Part shown: positions 1-8,741 of the stretch, piece by piece | Layout: each line of letters begins with the position of its first letter | How positions within the stretch are numbered: position 1 is the stretch's first letter | Translations under genes and position numbers: made by a program | The notes under the pieces: model-generated | What the model was told of the DNA's origin: nothing | Seen by the model: only the letters and a program-made list of their open reading frames with translations | Database searches by the model: none | Assembly: GCF_034479615.1 (NCBI RefSeq) | Contig: NZ_CP140255.1 | Location: 1,054,001-1,118,000, forward strand | Length of the DNA stretch: 64,000 bases | Source of the DNA: Vreelandella neptunia | GTDB taxonomy: Bacteria > Pseudomonadota > Gammaproteobacteria > Pseudomonadales > Halomonadaceae | Reading direction: 5' to 3'

Positions 1-316
1 TCACATCCGGCGCCGAGCCATACATGGGCGAAGAGTCTATGAGGCCGCCGCCATACTCGAAGAATGCCTTAACCACCTCGGTACGCGCATCGAGCAGCTC
101 AGGGTCGCTGCCAACGTTGAACGTGCGCCAGGTGCCCATGCCAATCACGGGCAGCGTTTTGTCCGTGCCCGCAAAAGTCTTGTGGCGCATCCCTCCCGTG
201 TTGGCAAAAAGCGATGCGGTGGGGAGCGCCATGGCGGCGAGCGTGGCGCCGATGAGCGTAAGGCTTTGTCTGCGCGTGATGCCATGCTTGATGCGATGCC
301 TGATGTGATAGTTCAT
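1..316 (-). CDS. Aldo/keto reductase with Tat signal peptide (3' end outside window)
   Basis: Only the first 105 codons are in the window. Residues 14-40 form a twin-arginine signal: TRRQSLTLIG followed by a hydrophobic Ala/Leu stretch. The mature part then shows the aldo/keto reductase start, LPVIGMGTWRTF, and later LIDSSPMYG, which corresponds to the catalytic Asp/Tyr strand. It is probably a periplasmic NAD(P)H-dependent or cofactor-preloaded oxidoreductase. The start has a good AAGGAG site. The ATG overlaps the stop of the upstream membrane-protein gene by 4 bases, so the two are translationally coupled. Substrate unknown. Confidence 0.85.
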   Translation of the reverse strand, partial: MNYHIRHRIKHGITRRQSLTLIGATLAAMALPTASLFANTGGMRHKTFAGTDKTLPVIGMGTWRTFNVGSDPELLDARTEVVKAFFEYGGGLIDSSPMYGSAPDV

Positions 317-726
317 AGCGGTCGCTCCTTCAGGTTTTGTTGAATCGGCACCGTGGCAGCCAACACCAGCACAAAGCAGGTCAGTACAAATACCTTATTC
401 ACAAACCAGTTGGTGCGCCAGATCGACCACTCAGGGTCGGCGAGAAAACGGGCGAAAAGCGTGCCGATGATGAGGATTTCAATGACGGACATGCCCACCG
501 CCAAGGCACGCGTATAGCGAGGCCGTTCGAGCAGCGCCCAGCCTAGCCAGACGTGCGCTAATGGCCATAGATCCCAATAGATATAGCGTGCCCAGGGCTC
601 GCCGTATGCCAGCGCGTAACCAACGGGAAACAGGTATTTGATGAACAGCGTCCACGCGGCAAGGATAAACAGCAGGTGGGCGAGGAAGCTAATCCAGGCG
701 TTGGGTTGTCGGGCGTGCAGTGACAT
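313..726 (-). CDS. Small four-helix membrane protein, function unknown
   Basis: A 137-residue protein with about four hydrophobic segments (near residues 13-33, 47-66, 75-93 and 109-128) and a charged C-terminus. I do not recognise a named family. An AGGAG site lies just upstream of the ATG. It overlaps the Tat-exported aldo/keto reductase by 4 bases and is transcribed first, so it may anchor, or pass electrons or substrate to, that periplasmic enzyme. That role is inferred only from the coupling. Confidence 0.75.
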   Translation of the reverse strand: MSLHARQPNAWISFLAHLLFILAAWTLFIKYLFPVGYALAYGEPWARYIYWDLWPLAHVWLGWALLERPRYTRALAVGMSVIEILIIGTLFARFLADPEWSIWRTNWFVNKVFVLTCFVLVLAATVPIQQNLKERPL

Positions 727-777
727 GGCAGCGCTCCTGTCCTAGTCCGTTAATCCTGATCCGTTAATGGCGCGTCC

Positions 778-1599
778 TCACACCATCTGCAAAGAGTGCT
801 TGCGCGTTGGTGGAGGATAGGCGGCGTCGATCTGTGCCAAGTCATCGTCGTCGAGTCTGACGTTACCTGCATCAAAGTTCTGTTTGAGGTGATCCAGATT
901 CACAGCCTTAGGAATTGCTATCACACCGGGGTGGCGCAGTGCCCAGGCGAGGGCGACTTGCGCGGTGGTGGCGCTGTGTTTGTCGGCTATGTGTTGGAGT
1001 GTGGCATCATGCAGTAGCGCGCCGCCTTGCCCGATCGGGCAATAGGCCATGAGCGGCATGTTGTGTTGTGCTTGCCAGGGCAGCAGGTCGTATTCAATGC
1101 CCCGTGCTTCGGGGTTGTAGAGCACCTGATTGGTGGCGCAAGCGGGCGCGTCGAACTCTGCCAAGTCGTCAATGTCAAAGTTAGACACGCCCCAGCGCAT
1201 GATCTTGCCCTGCTCGCGCAGCCGTTCGAATGCTTCCACTGTTTCGCTCAGCGGGTACTGGCCGCGCCAGTGCAGCAGGTACAGGTCGATAGTGTCGGTG
1301 CCCAACCGGCGCAGGCTGCGCTCGCAGGCGGCTTGAACACCCTGGGTACTGGCGTTGTGTGGGTAGACCTTGCTGACCAGATACACCTCATCGCGCCGAC
1401 CGTGGATTGCTTGGCCAACGACATCTTCAGCACCGCCCTCGGCATACATCTCGGCGGTATCGATCAGCGTCATGCCCAGATCCAGGCCTTCACGCAGCGC
1501 CCTGACCTCAGCCTGCCGCTGCCCGGCATTCTCGCCCATATGCCAAGTGCCCTGGCCTATACGGGGTACGCTTTCTCCACCTAGCTCAATCATCTGCAT
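778..1599 (-). CDS. Aldo/keto reductase, cytosolic
   Basis: NAD(P)H-dependent reductase of the AKR superfamily, 273 residues, the usual length. The catalytic tetrad can be read as D47, Y52 (DTAEMY), K77 (LVSK) and H110 (LLHW). There is no signal peptide. I chose the ATG at 1599 over the longer in-frame start at 1692 because AGGAGGAG sits just before it and because AKR homology begins directly there (LGGESVPRIGQGTW). It is a paralogue of the Tat-exported reductase at the window edge but probably a separate transcription unit. Substrate unknown. Confidence 0.9.
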   Translation of the reverse strand: MQMIELGGESVPRIGQGTWHMGENAGQRQAEVRALREGLDLGMTLIDTAEMYAEGGAEDVVGQAIHGRRDEVYLVSKVYPHNASTQGVQAACERSLRRLGTDTIDLYLLHWRGQYPLSETVEAFERLREQGKIMRWGVSNFDIDDLAEFDAPACATNQVLYNPEARGIEYDLLPWQAQHNMPLMAYCPIGQGGALLHDATLQHIADKHSATTAQVALAWALRHPGVIAIPKAVNLDHLKQNFDAGNVRLDDDDLAQIDAAYPPPTRKHSLQMV

Positions 1600-1808
1600 A
1601 CCGCTGTCTCCTCCTGTATTGACTGCTGTGATACTGGCTCTGACTTCCCCTCGCCATTGCAGTTCATGGATCAAAACCAGCACCTTATGCAAACCTACTA
1701 TCGCTATTGATAGAGCGTTGTGCAGCTTGAGGAAGTGCTGTTTGTTACCCTACTTCTCGGCGGTTTTGTCACCGGAGATAAGCGTCGTTAAATGCGTATT
1801 GGAGTCCC

Positions 1809-2096
1809 ATGTTTAGGATCGAACTCACAGCGTTAGTTACTGGTTTAGCAAGTATTGTAATTGCTTTGCTCATCCATTTTGCCTGGAGTTTGTTTCCAGA
1901 AATAATGCGCGCCTACCTTCTCGGTGGCGAGCCAGGGGCGATAGTTGTTGGATTAGGTGTTTTAGTTGGGATGGTAGGAAGTATGCTGTTTGTTATAAAC
2001 CTGTTTCACAGGCAGTTTACGCTGTGGTGGGTTAGGTTGTTAGCAGTGTTGGTTCTCTACCTGGGTTTAGCCACAGTTGGTGCAATCGGAATTTAA
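1809..2096 (+). CDS. Small integral membrane protein, unknown
   Basis: A 95-residue protein with three hydrophobic segments (about residues 8-29, 42-65 and 73-92) joined by short polar loops, without a family I recognise. A GGAG site lies five bases before the ATG, and the codon pattern looks real. It stands alone between the divergent aldo/keto reductase and the biosynthetic operon that starts at 2269. It is followed by about 170 bases of AT-rich sequence. Confidence 0.6.
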   Translation: MFRIELTALVTGLASIVIALLIHFAWSLFPEIMRAYLLGGEPGAIVVGLGVLVGMVGSMLFVINLFHRQFTLWWVRLLAVLVLYLGLATVGAIGI

Positions 2097-2216
2097 CAAA
2101 CGTAAGCAGCAGACATCTATCCGCAAACAACGAGTTTCTTTTAGCGTGTGATCGGATCTCCTTTACAGGCTCCGCCAGGTTAACCATAAAATGAACATCA
2201 TCTAATTTCTAATTGA

Positions 2217-2244
2217 TTGATATTAAGCTTTATTAGAGTATGAG
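2217..2244 (+). promoter_or_regulatory. Possible sigma-70 promoter of the six-gene operon
   Basis: TTGATA at 2217-2222 and TATGAG at 2239-2244, 16 bases apart, lie in an AT-rich stretch 25 bases before the ATG of the KAS III-like gene. No other good pair was seen between 2097 and 2268. This is assigned by eye only. Confidence 0.35.
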
Positions 2245-2268
2245 AGCGAATCGGTTAGAATTGGACAT

Positions 2269-3264
2269 ATGATTAGCAACTTCACGATTGCCGGGTGGGG
2301 CAGTTATCGCCCCCGTATCCTGCTAACTTCGCGCAGCCTGGACGAGCGCCAAGGTCATCCGCCTGGCTGGACTGAACGCCAGTTTGGCATTGCCGCGCGC
2401 CATGTCGCGAGCGGGGATGAGACAACCTCGATGATGGCGACAGAGGCCGCTCGCGAGGCGATGAACCGCGCAGGCTGGGGCAATACACCGCCCGACGTCA
2501 TCATCGGCGGTTGTGGCGTTATGGAGCAACCGATTCCGTCTACAGCCGCTTTAGTCCAGAACCGTCTCGGCTTTAGCCAGTCCGGCGTGCCTAGCTTTGA
2601 CGTTAACCAGACCTGTTTATCCTTTATGGTGGCACTGGATATCGCCGCCATGGGAATTGCCTGCGGGCGCTGGCGGCGCGCGCTTGTCTTTGCGAGCGAT
2701 ATCGCGTCGGCAGGGCTTAACCCTGAGGAGCCGAAAACGCGCTCCATCTTTGGCGATGGCGCGGCAGCGCTGGCGATTGAAGCGACGTCAGACCCTACCT
2801 GCGGAATGCGTTCAAGCGTTTCGGTTACCCATGGTGCTCACCACGCGCTAGCGCAGCTTCGCGCGGGCGGCACAAAGTTGCGCATTGCTGAAGGTTACCA
2901 GGCGCTGGTGGCCGGTTCCTATTTCGAGATGGACGCCTTTGGCATCTTCAAGGCCGCTGCCAAAGCGTTGCCTGGCGTCATCGAGCGTGCACTCACACAG
3001 GCGGAAATAAGCAAGGATGATCTTGCCTGCGTAATTTGCCACCAGGCCAGTGCACCTGGGGTCGAGCATATCAAGCGGCTTTTCGCACCCAATAGTGACC
3101 GCGTGGTCAATATTTTCCCAACGACCGGTAACCAAATCGCCGCCTCAATCCCGTCCGTGCTCGCCCACGCACTTACGACGGGTGTCGCCAAGCCGGGTGA
3201 CTATATCCTGCTGCTGGGTACCGCTGCTGGGATCAGTGCCAGTGCTATGGTGCTCAAGCTATGA
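2269..3264 (+). CDS. 3-oxoacyl-ACP synthase III-like condensing enzyme
   Basis: Thiolase-fold enzyme of the FabH/KAS III superfamily, 331 residues, full length. The catalytic triad is intact: C116 in NQTCLSFM, H258 in CHQAS and N288 in TTGNQIAAS, followed by the glycine-rich LLLGTAAGISAS end. Such enzymes load an acyl group on Cys and condense it with a second acyl-thioester, or only transfer the acyl group. It is the first gene of a six-gene operon without an acyl carrier protein, fabD or fabG, so a secondary role seems likelier than primary fatty-acid synthesis. The ribosome site is weak (GGA). Its stop overlaps the next start by 4 bases. Confidence 0.88.
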   Translation: MISNFTIAGWGSYRPRILLTSRSLDERQGHPPGWTERQFGIAARHVASGDETTSMMATEAAREAMNRAGWGNTPPDVIIGGCGVMEQPIPSTAALVQNRLGFSQSGVPSFDVNQTCLSFMVALDIAAMGIACGRWRRALVFASDIASAGLNPEEPKTRSIFGDGAAALAIEATSDPTCGMRSSVSVTHGAHHALAQLRAGGTKLRIAEGYQALVAGSYFEMDAFGIFKAAAKALPGVIERALTQAEISKDDLACVICHQASAPGVEHIKRLFAPNSDRVVNIFPTTGNQIAASIPSVLAHALTTGVAKPGDYILLLGTAAGISASAMVLKL

Positions 3265-4271
3265 GTCAACGGCGCATCCTTATCACCGGGGCGACCGGCG
3301 GGCTGGGCATGGCGCTGGTGCGCGAGGCGCTAAAGCGCGGGCATGCTGTGCGAGCCACAGGGCGTTCGCAGGCGGCGGGAGACGCGCTAACGTCACTCGG
3401 CGCGCAGTTCGTTAGGGTGGATCTTACTCACCCAGAAGCTGAGCTTTGCGAGCTCCTGAAGGATGTCGATAGCGTGATTCATGCCGCCGCCTTATCGGCC
3501 AGTTGGGGCCCACGGCGAGCATTTGAGATCCACAATATTCAACTGACCGAACGCCTGCTTGAAGCGGCCAGCCGCTCGGGCGTTAGGCGTTTCGTGTTTG
3601 TGTCTTCGCCGTCGATTTTTGCTGCGTATCATGACCGGATAGCTATCGGCGAATATGACGCCCCCGCGCTTCAGCCACTTAACCACTACGCACGTACCAA
3701 GCTCGCGGCGGAACGCAGCGTGCTTGCACAGCGGGAAGACGCCATGGCCTGCTGCGCTATTCGCCCGCGTGCACTGGTGGGGCCGGGCGACCGGGTGATC
3801 CTGCCCAAGCTGGCCGAACTGGCGGGGCGCGAGCGGATGCCGCTTCCGCGTGGCGGCCGGGCGCTGATTGAGTTGACCGATCTGCGCGACGCCGCGTGGG
3901 CCATCTGCGCCGCTGAGGAGCGGGCGGTTGGGCTTGCCGGAAAGGCGATCAATATATCGGGAGGTAGCCCCATTAGGGTACGCGAAGTGGCTGGTAAGCT
4001 CGCCGATGCGTTAGGCAAAACACCGCAGCTTGTCTCACTGCCGGTTGGCTTGGCGCGTGCTATTGCTGTGCTCAGTGAAAACGCTGCGCTGCTGATGCGC
4101 TCCGCCCGCGAGCCGATGCTGACACGCTACAAGCTGGCGACGCTGGCCTACTCTCAGACCTTTGATCTCGAGCCTGCTCAACGATTACTCGGCTACCGAC
4201 CCCAGCATGATGCGCTGGCAACCCTACTGGCCGAAGCGCGGCAGCTTGCCACGGGGGAAAAGCAGCCATGA
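3261..4271 (+). CDS. NAD(P)-dependent epimerase/dehydratase (extended SDR)
   Basis: A 336-residue extended short-chain dehydrogenase. The Rossmann glycine motif GATGGLG is at residues 9-15, and the YxxxK pair is Y143/K147 (YARTKLAAE). The arrangement resembles 3-beta-hydroxysteroid dehydrogenase or OleD-type reductases, which act on beta-keto or beta-hydroxy acyl products. Following a KAS III-like enzyme, it most plausibly reduces the condensation product. It overlaps the genes on both sides by 4 bases (ATGA). OleD is only an analogy: the other ole partners are of different families here. Confidence 0.85.
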   Translation: MSQRRILITGATGGLGMALVREALKRGHAVRATGRSQAAGDALTSLGAQFVRVDLTHPEAELCELLKDVDSVIHAAALSASWGPRRAFEIHNIQLTERLLEAASRSGVRRFVFVSSPSIFAAYHDRIAIGEYDAPALQPLNHYARTKLAAERSVLAQREDAMACCAIRPRALVGPGDRVILPKLAELAGRERMPLPRGGRALIELTDLRDAAWAICAAEERAVGLAGKAINISGGSPIRVREVAGKLADALGKTPQLVSLPVGLARAIAVLSENAALLMRSAREPMLTRYKLATLAYSQTFDLEPAQRLLGYRPQHDALATLLAEARQLATGEKQP

Positions 4272-5116
4272 TCCGCGTCGGATTCCGTTGGCTTGAGCGC
4301 GGTTTATGCCGCCATCCAGAGATCGCCACTCTCTCCGGTGGGAGCCTATGTGCGGTTGATTTTCCCGCCATGGTGGGGGTGATTGATCACCCGACGCGGG
4401 GTATTTTGTTGTTCGATACTGGCTATGATCCTGCTTTTATTGATGCAACCGAGACGTTTCCCGAGCGGTTCTATCGCTGGACAACGCCGGTCAACATCGA
4501 TGCGCAGCAGGCGTGGAGCGCCTGGCTCGCTACCCATGGGATTGAAGACAGCGCGATTGTTGGCACCATTATCTCGCATTTTCATGGCGACCACGTCGCG
4601 GGAATGACCCACCTTGCCCAGCGGCCGGTCTACTGCGCCCGTGCGGGCCTATCCGAATTGCGTCGGCCGGGTCGCTTTGGCCGCGTGCGCCAGGGCATGC
4701 TGCCTGCACTGGTTCCCCAGGCGGCCGATGCCAATGCTCGCTTTTTCGAAGATGCGCCAGCAGTGGCGCTACCCAGTGGATTTGCGCCCTTTAGCGAAGG
4801 TCGTGACATCCTGGGCGATGGCAGCCTGATCGCCGTCGAACTGCCCGGCCATTGCGTCGGCCACTGGGGGCTGGCACTGCGCACCACCGACGATCGCCAA
4901 GTCTTGCTGGCTGCCGATGCGGTGTGGCTTGGCGAGTCAATCACGCAGCGCCGGCCACCGCCGCGGCTTACTACCGCGCTTCTCGGCGATACCCGGCGTT
5001 ATCGCGCAACGCTAAACCTGTTGAGCGAGGCGGCGTGCTGCAATGGCGACTTGGTCATCCTACCTTCGCATTGCGCTGCCAGTGCCAAGCGCTTTGGCGG
5101 CCATGATGCGAACTGA
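4268..5116 (+). CDS. Metallo-beta-lactamase-fold hydrolase
   Basis: A 282-residue MBL-fold protein. The dinuclear metal site is complete: SHFHGDH at about residues 102-108, a further His in LPGHCVGHWG, Asp in LAADAVW and His in LPSHC near the C-terminus. Overall layout is close to the N-acyl-homoserine lactonase branch (leading GILLFDTGYDP strand), so thioester, ester or lactone hydrolysis is likely. No signal peptide is seen, so it is cytosolic. It is third in the operon and overlaps its neighbours on both sides. It may release an acyl intermediate made by the KAS III-like enzyme. Confidence 0.85.
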   Translation: MIRVGFRWLERGLCRHPEIATLSGGSLCAVDFPAMVGVIDHPTRGILLFDTGYDPAFIDATETFPERFYRWTTPVNIDAQQAWSAWLATHGIEDSAIVGTIISHFHGDHVAGMTHLAQRPVYCARAGLSELRRPGRFGRVRQGMLPALVPQAADANARFFEDAPAVALPSGFAPFSEGRDILGDGSLIAVELPGHCVGHWGLALRTTDDRQVLLAADAVWLGESITQRRPPPRLTTALLGDTRRYRATLNLLSEAACCNGDLVILPSHCAASAKRFGGHDAN

Positions 5117-6365
5117 CCGGGTCTTAGCCGCGTGGCTACGAACGCGGCGTGCGCTGAGCATGTCGCCGGTGCAACTGGCTGCGCGACGAGCCAATATGTG
5201 GCGCAAGCTGCAGCCTGTCATTGCCCGTACGCCCGCACTGGCAAACTATGCTGGTCGTGATCTGGCTGAGTTTCCGGTCACTGACATCGCGGATCTTCGT
5301 GCTGATTACGGTGCCTGGAACAGCCTAGGCATGAGCGATGAGGAACTGCGCGGGTTGGCCGCCGCCGCAGAGCAAGGGGCTGCCGTTGGCGAATTGTCGG
5401 CAGGCTGGTCGACCGGAACGGGAGGCGGTGCGCGAGGGCTCTTTCTCGCCAGCCCCGCCGAGCGTGCCGACTACATCGGCCAGAGTCTTGCCCGACTGCT
5501 ACCGGCGCGTGCCTTGCTCAAGCGCCAGCGACTCGCCCTGCATTTGCGCGCCAGTAATGCGCTCTACAGCGATGTGGGGCGAGGGCGGTTTACGTTTGCC
5601 CATTTCCCCCTCGAAGCGTCGATTGAACAGAGCGTTGCAGAACTGGCACAATTCGAGCCGACGATCCTGATCGCCCCTCCCCATCGGCTGGCAGCCTTTG
5701 CCCAAGCATGGGCGCATTTCCCATCGCTGCAATACCTGTTTTGCGGCAGCGAACCGGCCGGTGAAGCTGAGTGCCACTTCTTTACTAAGCGGTTGGGAGT
5801 AAGGCCACGCCAAATATACCAAGCGACCGAAGGGTTTCTGGCCGCTGAGTGTGCGAACGGCCGGCTGCATCTCAACGACCATGCGTTGGCTATCGAGCTT
5901 GAGCCGGTTCCCGGCACGCCCGGCTATCGACCGATCATTACCGATCTTCGCCGCACCAGCCAACCGATTGTCCGTGTTCGCGGCGACGATTATCTAGAGC
6001 TCGACGCTTGTTCCTGCCCGTGCGGTTTTGCGGGTCGCGTCATCCATGCGCCACAAGGCCGGGTGAGCGATATCTGGCGTTTTGAGGGTCGCGCCGTCAC
6101 TCCGCCCCAAGTGGTAGCCGCGCTTGAGGCGGAGCTGGGGGGTGACAAGATCTGGCAGGCTGAAGCGGGGCCTGAGCGCGTCGTGCTGCATTTGTCGCCG
6201 CCTTGCCCAGATGCTAATTCCACCCCGATTTCCACCCCAAGCGCAACGACTGCTGCACGGGCATTGAGCCAGGCATGCGATTTGCCGGTGCCGGTTGAGG
6301 TCGTTCATGATCTAAGCGCGTGGAGCGGCCCCAAGCGCCGTAAGGTGGTGTGGCGCGATGGCTAG
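5103..6365 (+). CDS. F390 synthetase/PaaK-related adenylate-forming enzyme
   Basis: A 420-residue member of the adenylate-forming superfamily, of the short branch with coenzyme F390 synthetase and phenylacetate-CoA ligase. The nucleotide loop is STGTGGGARG near residue 103. YQATEG lies near residue 240, and ITDLRRTSQPIVRVRGDD with a Cys-rich CSCPCG follows near 280-306. It should activate a carboxylate as an acyl-AMP. I start it at 5103, where two ATG codons lie 14 bases inside the hydrolase gene. The longer in-frame start at 5043 would deepen the overlap without adding family sequence. The stop overlaps the ATP-grasp start by 8 bases. Confidence 0.82.
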   Translation: MMRTDRVLAAWLRTRRALSMSPVQLAARRANMWRKLQPVIARTPALANYAGRDLAEFPVTDIADLRADYGAWNSLGMSDEELRGLAAAAEQGAAVGELSAGWSTGTGGGARGLFLASPAERADYIGQSLARLLPARALLKRQRLALHLRASNALYSDVGRGRFTFAHFPLEASIEQSVAELAQFEPTILIAPPHRLAAFAQAWAHFPSLQYLFCGSEPAGEAECHFFTKRLGVRPRQIYQATEGFLAAECANGRLHLNDHALAIELEPVPGTPGYRPIITDLRRTSQPIVRVRGDDYLELDACSCPCGFAGRVIHAPQGRVSDIWRFEGRAVTPPQVVAALEAELGGDKIWQAEAGPERVVLHLSPPCPDANSTPISTPSATTAARALSQACDLPVPVEVVHDLSAWSGPKRRKVVWRDG

Positions 6366-7518
6366 ACGCGTGCTTATCACCGGCGCCCGGGCGGTTGCCG
6401 CGCTGGATATTGCCCGGGATTTCGCCGCGGCCGGATGGGAGCCGCATCTGGCTGACAGCGTACCGGTGCGTATGGCGCGCTGGTCGAAAGCACCTGCGCG
6501 GGTTCACCGCTATCCCGCGCCCCGTCAGCAGGGCGCAGCCTTCCGCGCGCGTATTGTCGAGCTAGTCGATACCTTCGGTTTCGAGCAAGTGGTGCCGACC
6601 TGTGAGGAGGTTTTCCATCTTGCAGCGCCCGCCCTTCATCGCCGATTGGGTGAGCGCCTGTTTGTGCCTAACCTTGCCACGTTGCGCCAACTGCACGACA
6701 AGTTCGCCTTTGCACGCCACTGCGGCGAATGGGGCCTACCTGTGCCGGAAAGACACCCGATAGATTGCGTAGAAGGGCTGGAACGCTTCGCTAGCAGAAG
6801 TCGCGAGTGGGTGTTCAAGCCGCGCTTCAGCCGATTTGGTGATAGCGCACTGGTCGCCCCTGACCGGCGTGTGTTGGCCGCTATTACACCCAGCCCCGAC
6901 GCACCCTGGATGGCACAGGCGCGTATCCACGGCGAAGAAGTCTGCTTTCATGGCGTGGCGCATCGGGGAGAGTTGGTTGCCTTTGCTGCCTACCGTTCCA
7001 GCTGGCGCCTGGGCGGGGGAGCTGGCTATGCTTTCGAACCTGCCGCTGATCAGCATCGCGAAGCGCTACGCAAAATAGCTGCTCGCCTGGCGCAGTGTGC
7101 CGTCATTCACGGGCAGTTCGCCTGCGATGCAATGTTCGATGAAGCTGGCGCTGCCTACTTGCTTGAGTGCAATCCGCGCGCGACCAGCGGTGTACATCTG
7201 CTCACTGGGGTCGGTCATCTTGCCCATGCAATCGGTGACGGGATTGCCGCACCTGAGGCCGCGCCACGCACTCTTTATCTTGGCCCGGCGATGGTCGTAT
7301 TTGGCCTGCCGCAGGCGGTGCGAGGTGCGCGTGTGCGCGATTGGTGGCGCTGCTTTGCTACCGGGCGCGATGTGGTGTCTCGGCCTGGCGATCGCTGGCC
7401 TTTGCTTGGTGCGCTTTGCGACGCCGCTTCCTTCTCCCTGACGGGGTTCAAACACAATATCTCGACTAATGCCGCCGCCACTTACGATCTCGAGTGGAAT
7501 GGTGAGGAGCTGCCTTAA
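6358..7518 (+). CDS. ATP-grasp ligase
   Basis: A 386-residue protein of the ATP-grasp fold (CarB-like). An N-terminal Rossmann-like pre-ATP-grasp part (MARRVLITGARAVAALDIAR) is followed by the ATP-binding region, with VFKPRFSRFGDS near residue 155 and the magnesium-binding ECNPRATSG near 269-277. The family joins a carboxylate to an amine or thiol through an acyl-phosphate. It is the second ATP-dependent carboxylate-activating enzyme in the operon, which suggests an amide or ester bond is built. It shares one base with the next gene (TAATG). Substrate unknown. Confidence 0.82.
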   Translation: MARRVLITGARAVAALDIARDFAAAGWEPHLADSVPVRMARWSKAPARVHRYPAPRQQGAAFRARIVELVDTFGFEQVVPTCEEVFHLAAPALHRRLGERLFVPNLATLRQLHDKFAFARHCGEWGLPVPERHPIDCVEGLERFASRSREWVFKPRFSRFGDSALVAPDRRVLAAITPSPDAPWMAQARIHGEEVCFHGVAHRGELVAFAAYRSSWRLGGGAGYAFEPAADQHREALRKIAARLAQCAVIHGQFACDAMFDEAGAAYLLECNPRATSGVHLLTGVGHLAHAIGDGIAAPEAAPRTLYLGPAMVVFGLPQAVRGARVRDWWRCFATGRDVVSRPGDRWPLLGALCDAASFSLTGFKHNISTNAAATYDLEWNGEELP

Positions 7519-8531
7519 TGACATTTCCCCAGTCAGTCCGCGATGCCTGGCACCTGGTTGCCTTATCGAAAGACCTGAAACGCGGCAAAGCGCAAAAAGT
7601 CATGTGCTGCGATACACCGATTGCACTCTTTCGCAGTGAAGAGGGGATTGGTGCCTTGGTCGATCGTTGCCCGCACCGCAATTACCCACTTTCTGAAGGG
7701 CGTGTGCACAAGGGGGCACTCGAGTGCCCTTACCACGGCTGGCGCTTCGCAAGCGATGGAACCTGTGCCGAAGTGCCCGGTTGTCTGGTCGATACGGCCC
7801 ATGATCAAAAACTGAAGGCCGATGCACTGCGCGTGGTTGAACGGCACGGCGGGATATTTGTGACGCTTTCTGACGCGGCACCGCCCGAGCCTGTATTACC
7901 GCCTGATTTTGGCAACCCTGAACTTGATCATTTCTGGTGGCAACAAGGCACCTGGGTGGGGCGTGCCTACGATGCGGTTGAAAACGTTATGGATCCGTTC
8001 CACACCAATCATCTGCATCATGGTTTTATCCGCCGACGGGATCGACGCTTGCCAGTGGAGCTGATTGTTACCAGCCACGGCGACGGGATCGATATGGCCA
8101 TCGAGCAAACCCAGCCTGACTATGGTCTGATGTCGCGCTTTTTGGAGCGCGACCGCTCGCGCAGTGTATCGCGCTATTATCCGCCCACTACGGTTCAAGC
8201 GCGGTGGGAAGGTGAGACCAAGCTAACCCTGTGTGTCACCGCCATTTTCACACCAGCGACAGGAAGTAGTTTCACGCCTTTCGCACGCTTTTCGACGCCC
8301 AAGGGGGTGTCGCCAGGCTGGCTCAAACAGGCGGCCATTCGGTTGTTCCTGGCCCCAGTGGTCTCGCAGGATCGTCGTGCACTAGAGCGCCAACACGAAG
8401 TGATGACTCACTTCGGTCAGCCTAAATTCATCTCTGGGCCTGGCGATATTCTCAAAACCCGATTGCATCGGCTCTGGATAGGCGAGCAGTTAGAGCCTGG
8501 CACTGACCCCGCTGTTAAGGTAAAGCTTTAG
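7518..8531 (+). CDS. Rieske non-haem iron oxygenase, VanA/PobA type
   Basis: A 337-residue oxygenase alpha-type subunit. The Rieske [2Fe-2S] ligands are C51-x-H53 and C70-x2-H73 (CPHR and CPYHGW). The mononuclear iron triad is D159, H162 and H167 (MDPFHTNHLH). Length and motif spacing fit the single-component monooxygenase/demethylase group (vanillate demethylase, chlorophyllide a oxygenase-like). A reductase partner is not encoded nearby. As the last gene of the operon it likely does a late hydroxylation or O/N-dealkylation on the assembled molecule. Confidence 0.87.
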   Translation: MTFPQSVRDAWHLVALSKDLKRGKAQKVMCCDTPIALFRSEEGIGALVDRCPHRNYPLSEGRVHKGALECPYHGWRFASDGTCAEVPGCLVDTAHDQKLKADALRVVERHGGIFVTLSDAAPPEPVLPPDFGNPELDHFWWQQGTWVGRAYDAVENVMDPFHTNHLHHGFIRRRDRRLPVELIVTSHGDGIDMAIEQTQPDYGLMSRFLERDRSRSVSRYYPPTTVQARWEGETKLTLCVTAIFTPATGSSFTPFARFSTPKGVSPGWLKQAAIRLFLAPVVSQDRRALERQHEVMTHFGQPKFISGPGDILKTRLHRLWIGEQLEPGTDPAVKVKL

Positions 8532-8741
8532 CTTAATTAATCCACGCACCGCTTGCCTCTGCGCGGGCTTGTATTTGTTGCCTGACGCGGGCGACCAGCT
8601 TGGATGGGCGTTAAGCTAACGAGTCGCTCTCCGCTAATTTGGTATTTACGTTAAATTATACTTATAAAAATCCCGGTTTTTTAAAGCTCTGGTCAGGTAA
8701 AGTTTACTTTGACTGCCATGAGCCATAACCGGGAGGGAAGC

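Noticed and set aside
24-308. Plus-strand open frame over the Tat-exported aldo/keto reductase
   Set aside because: It is antisense to a gene with a clear Tat signal and AKR motifs, and its translation has no protein-like pattern.
2269-4271. An oleABCD hydrocarbon pathway
   Set aside because: A thiolase-fold enzyme and an SDR suggest it, but OleB (alpha/beta hydrolase) and OleC are absent, and the other operon members are of other families.
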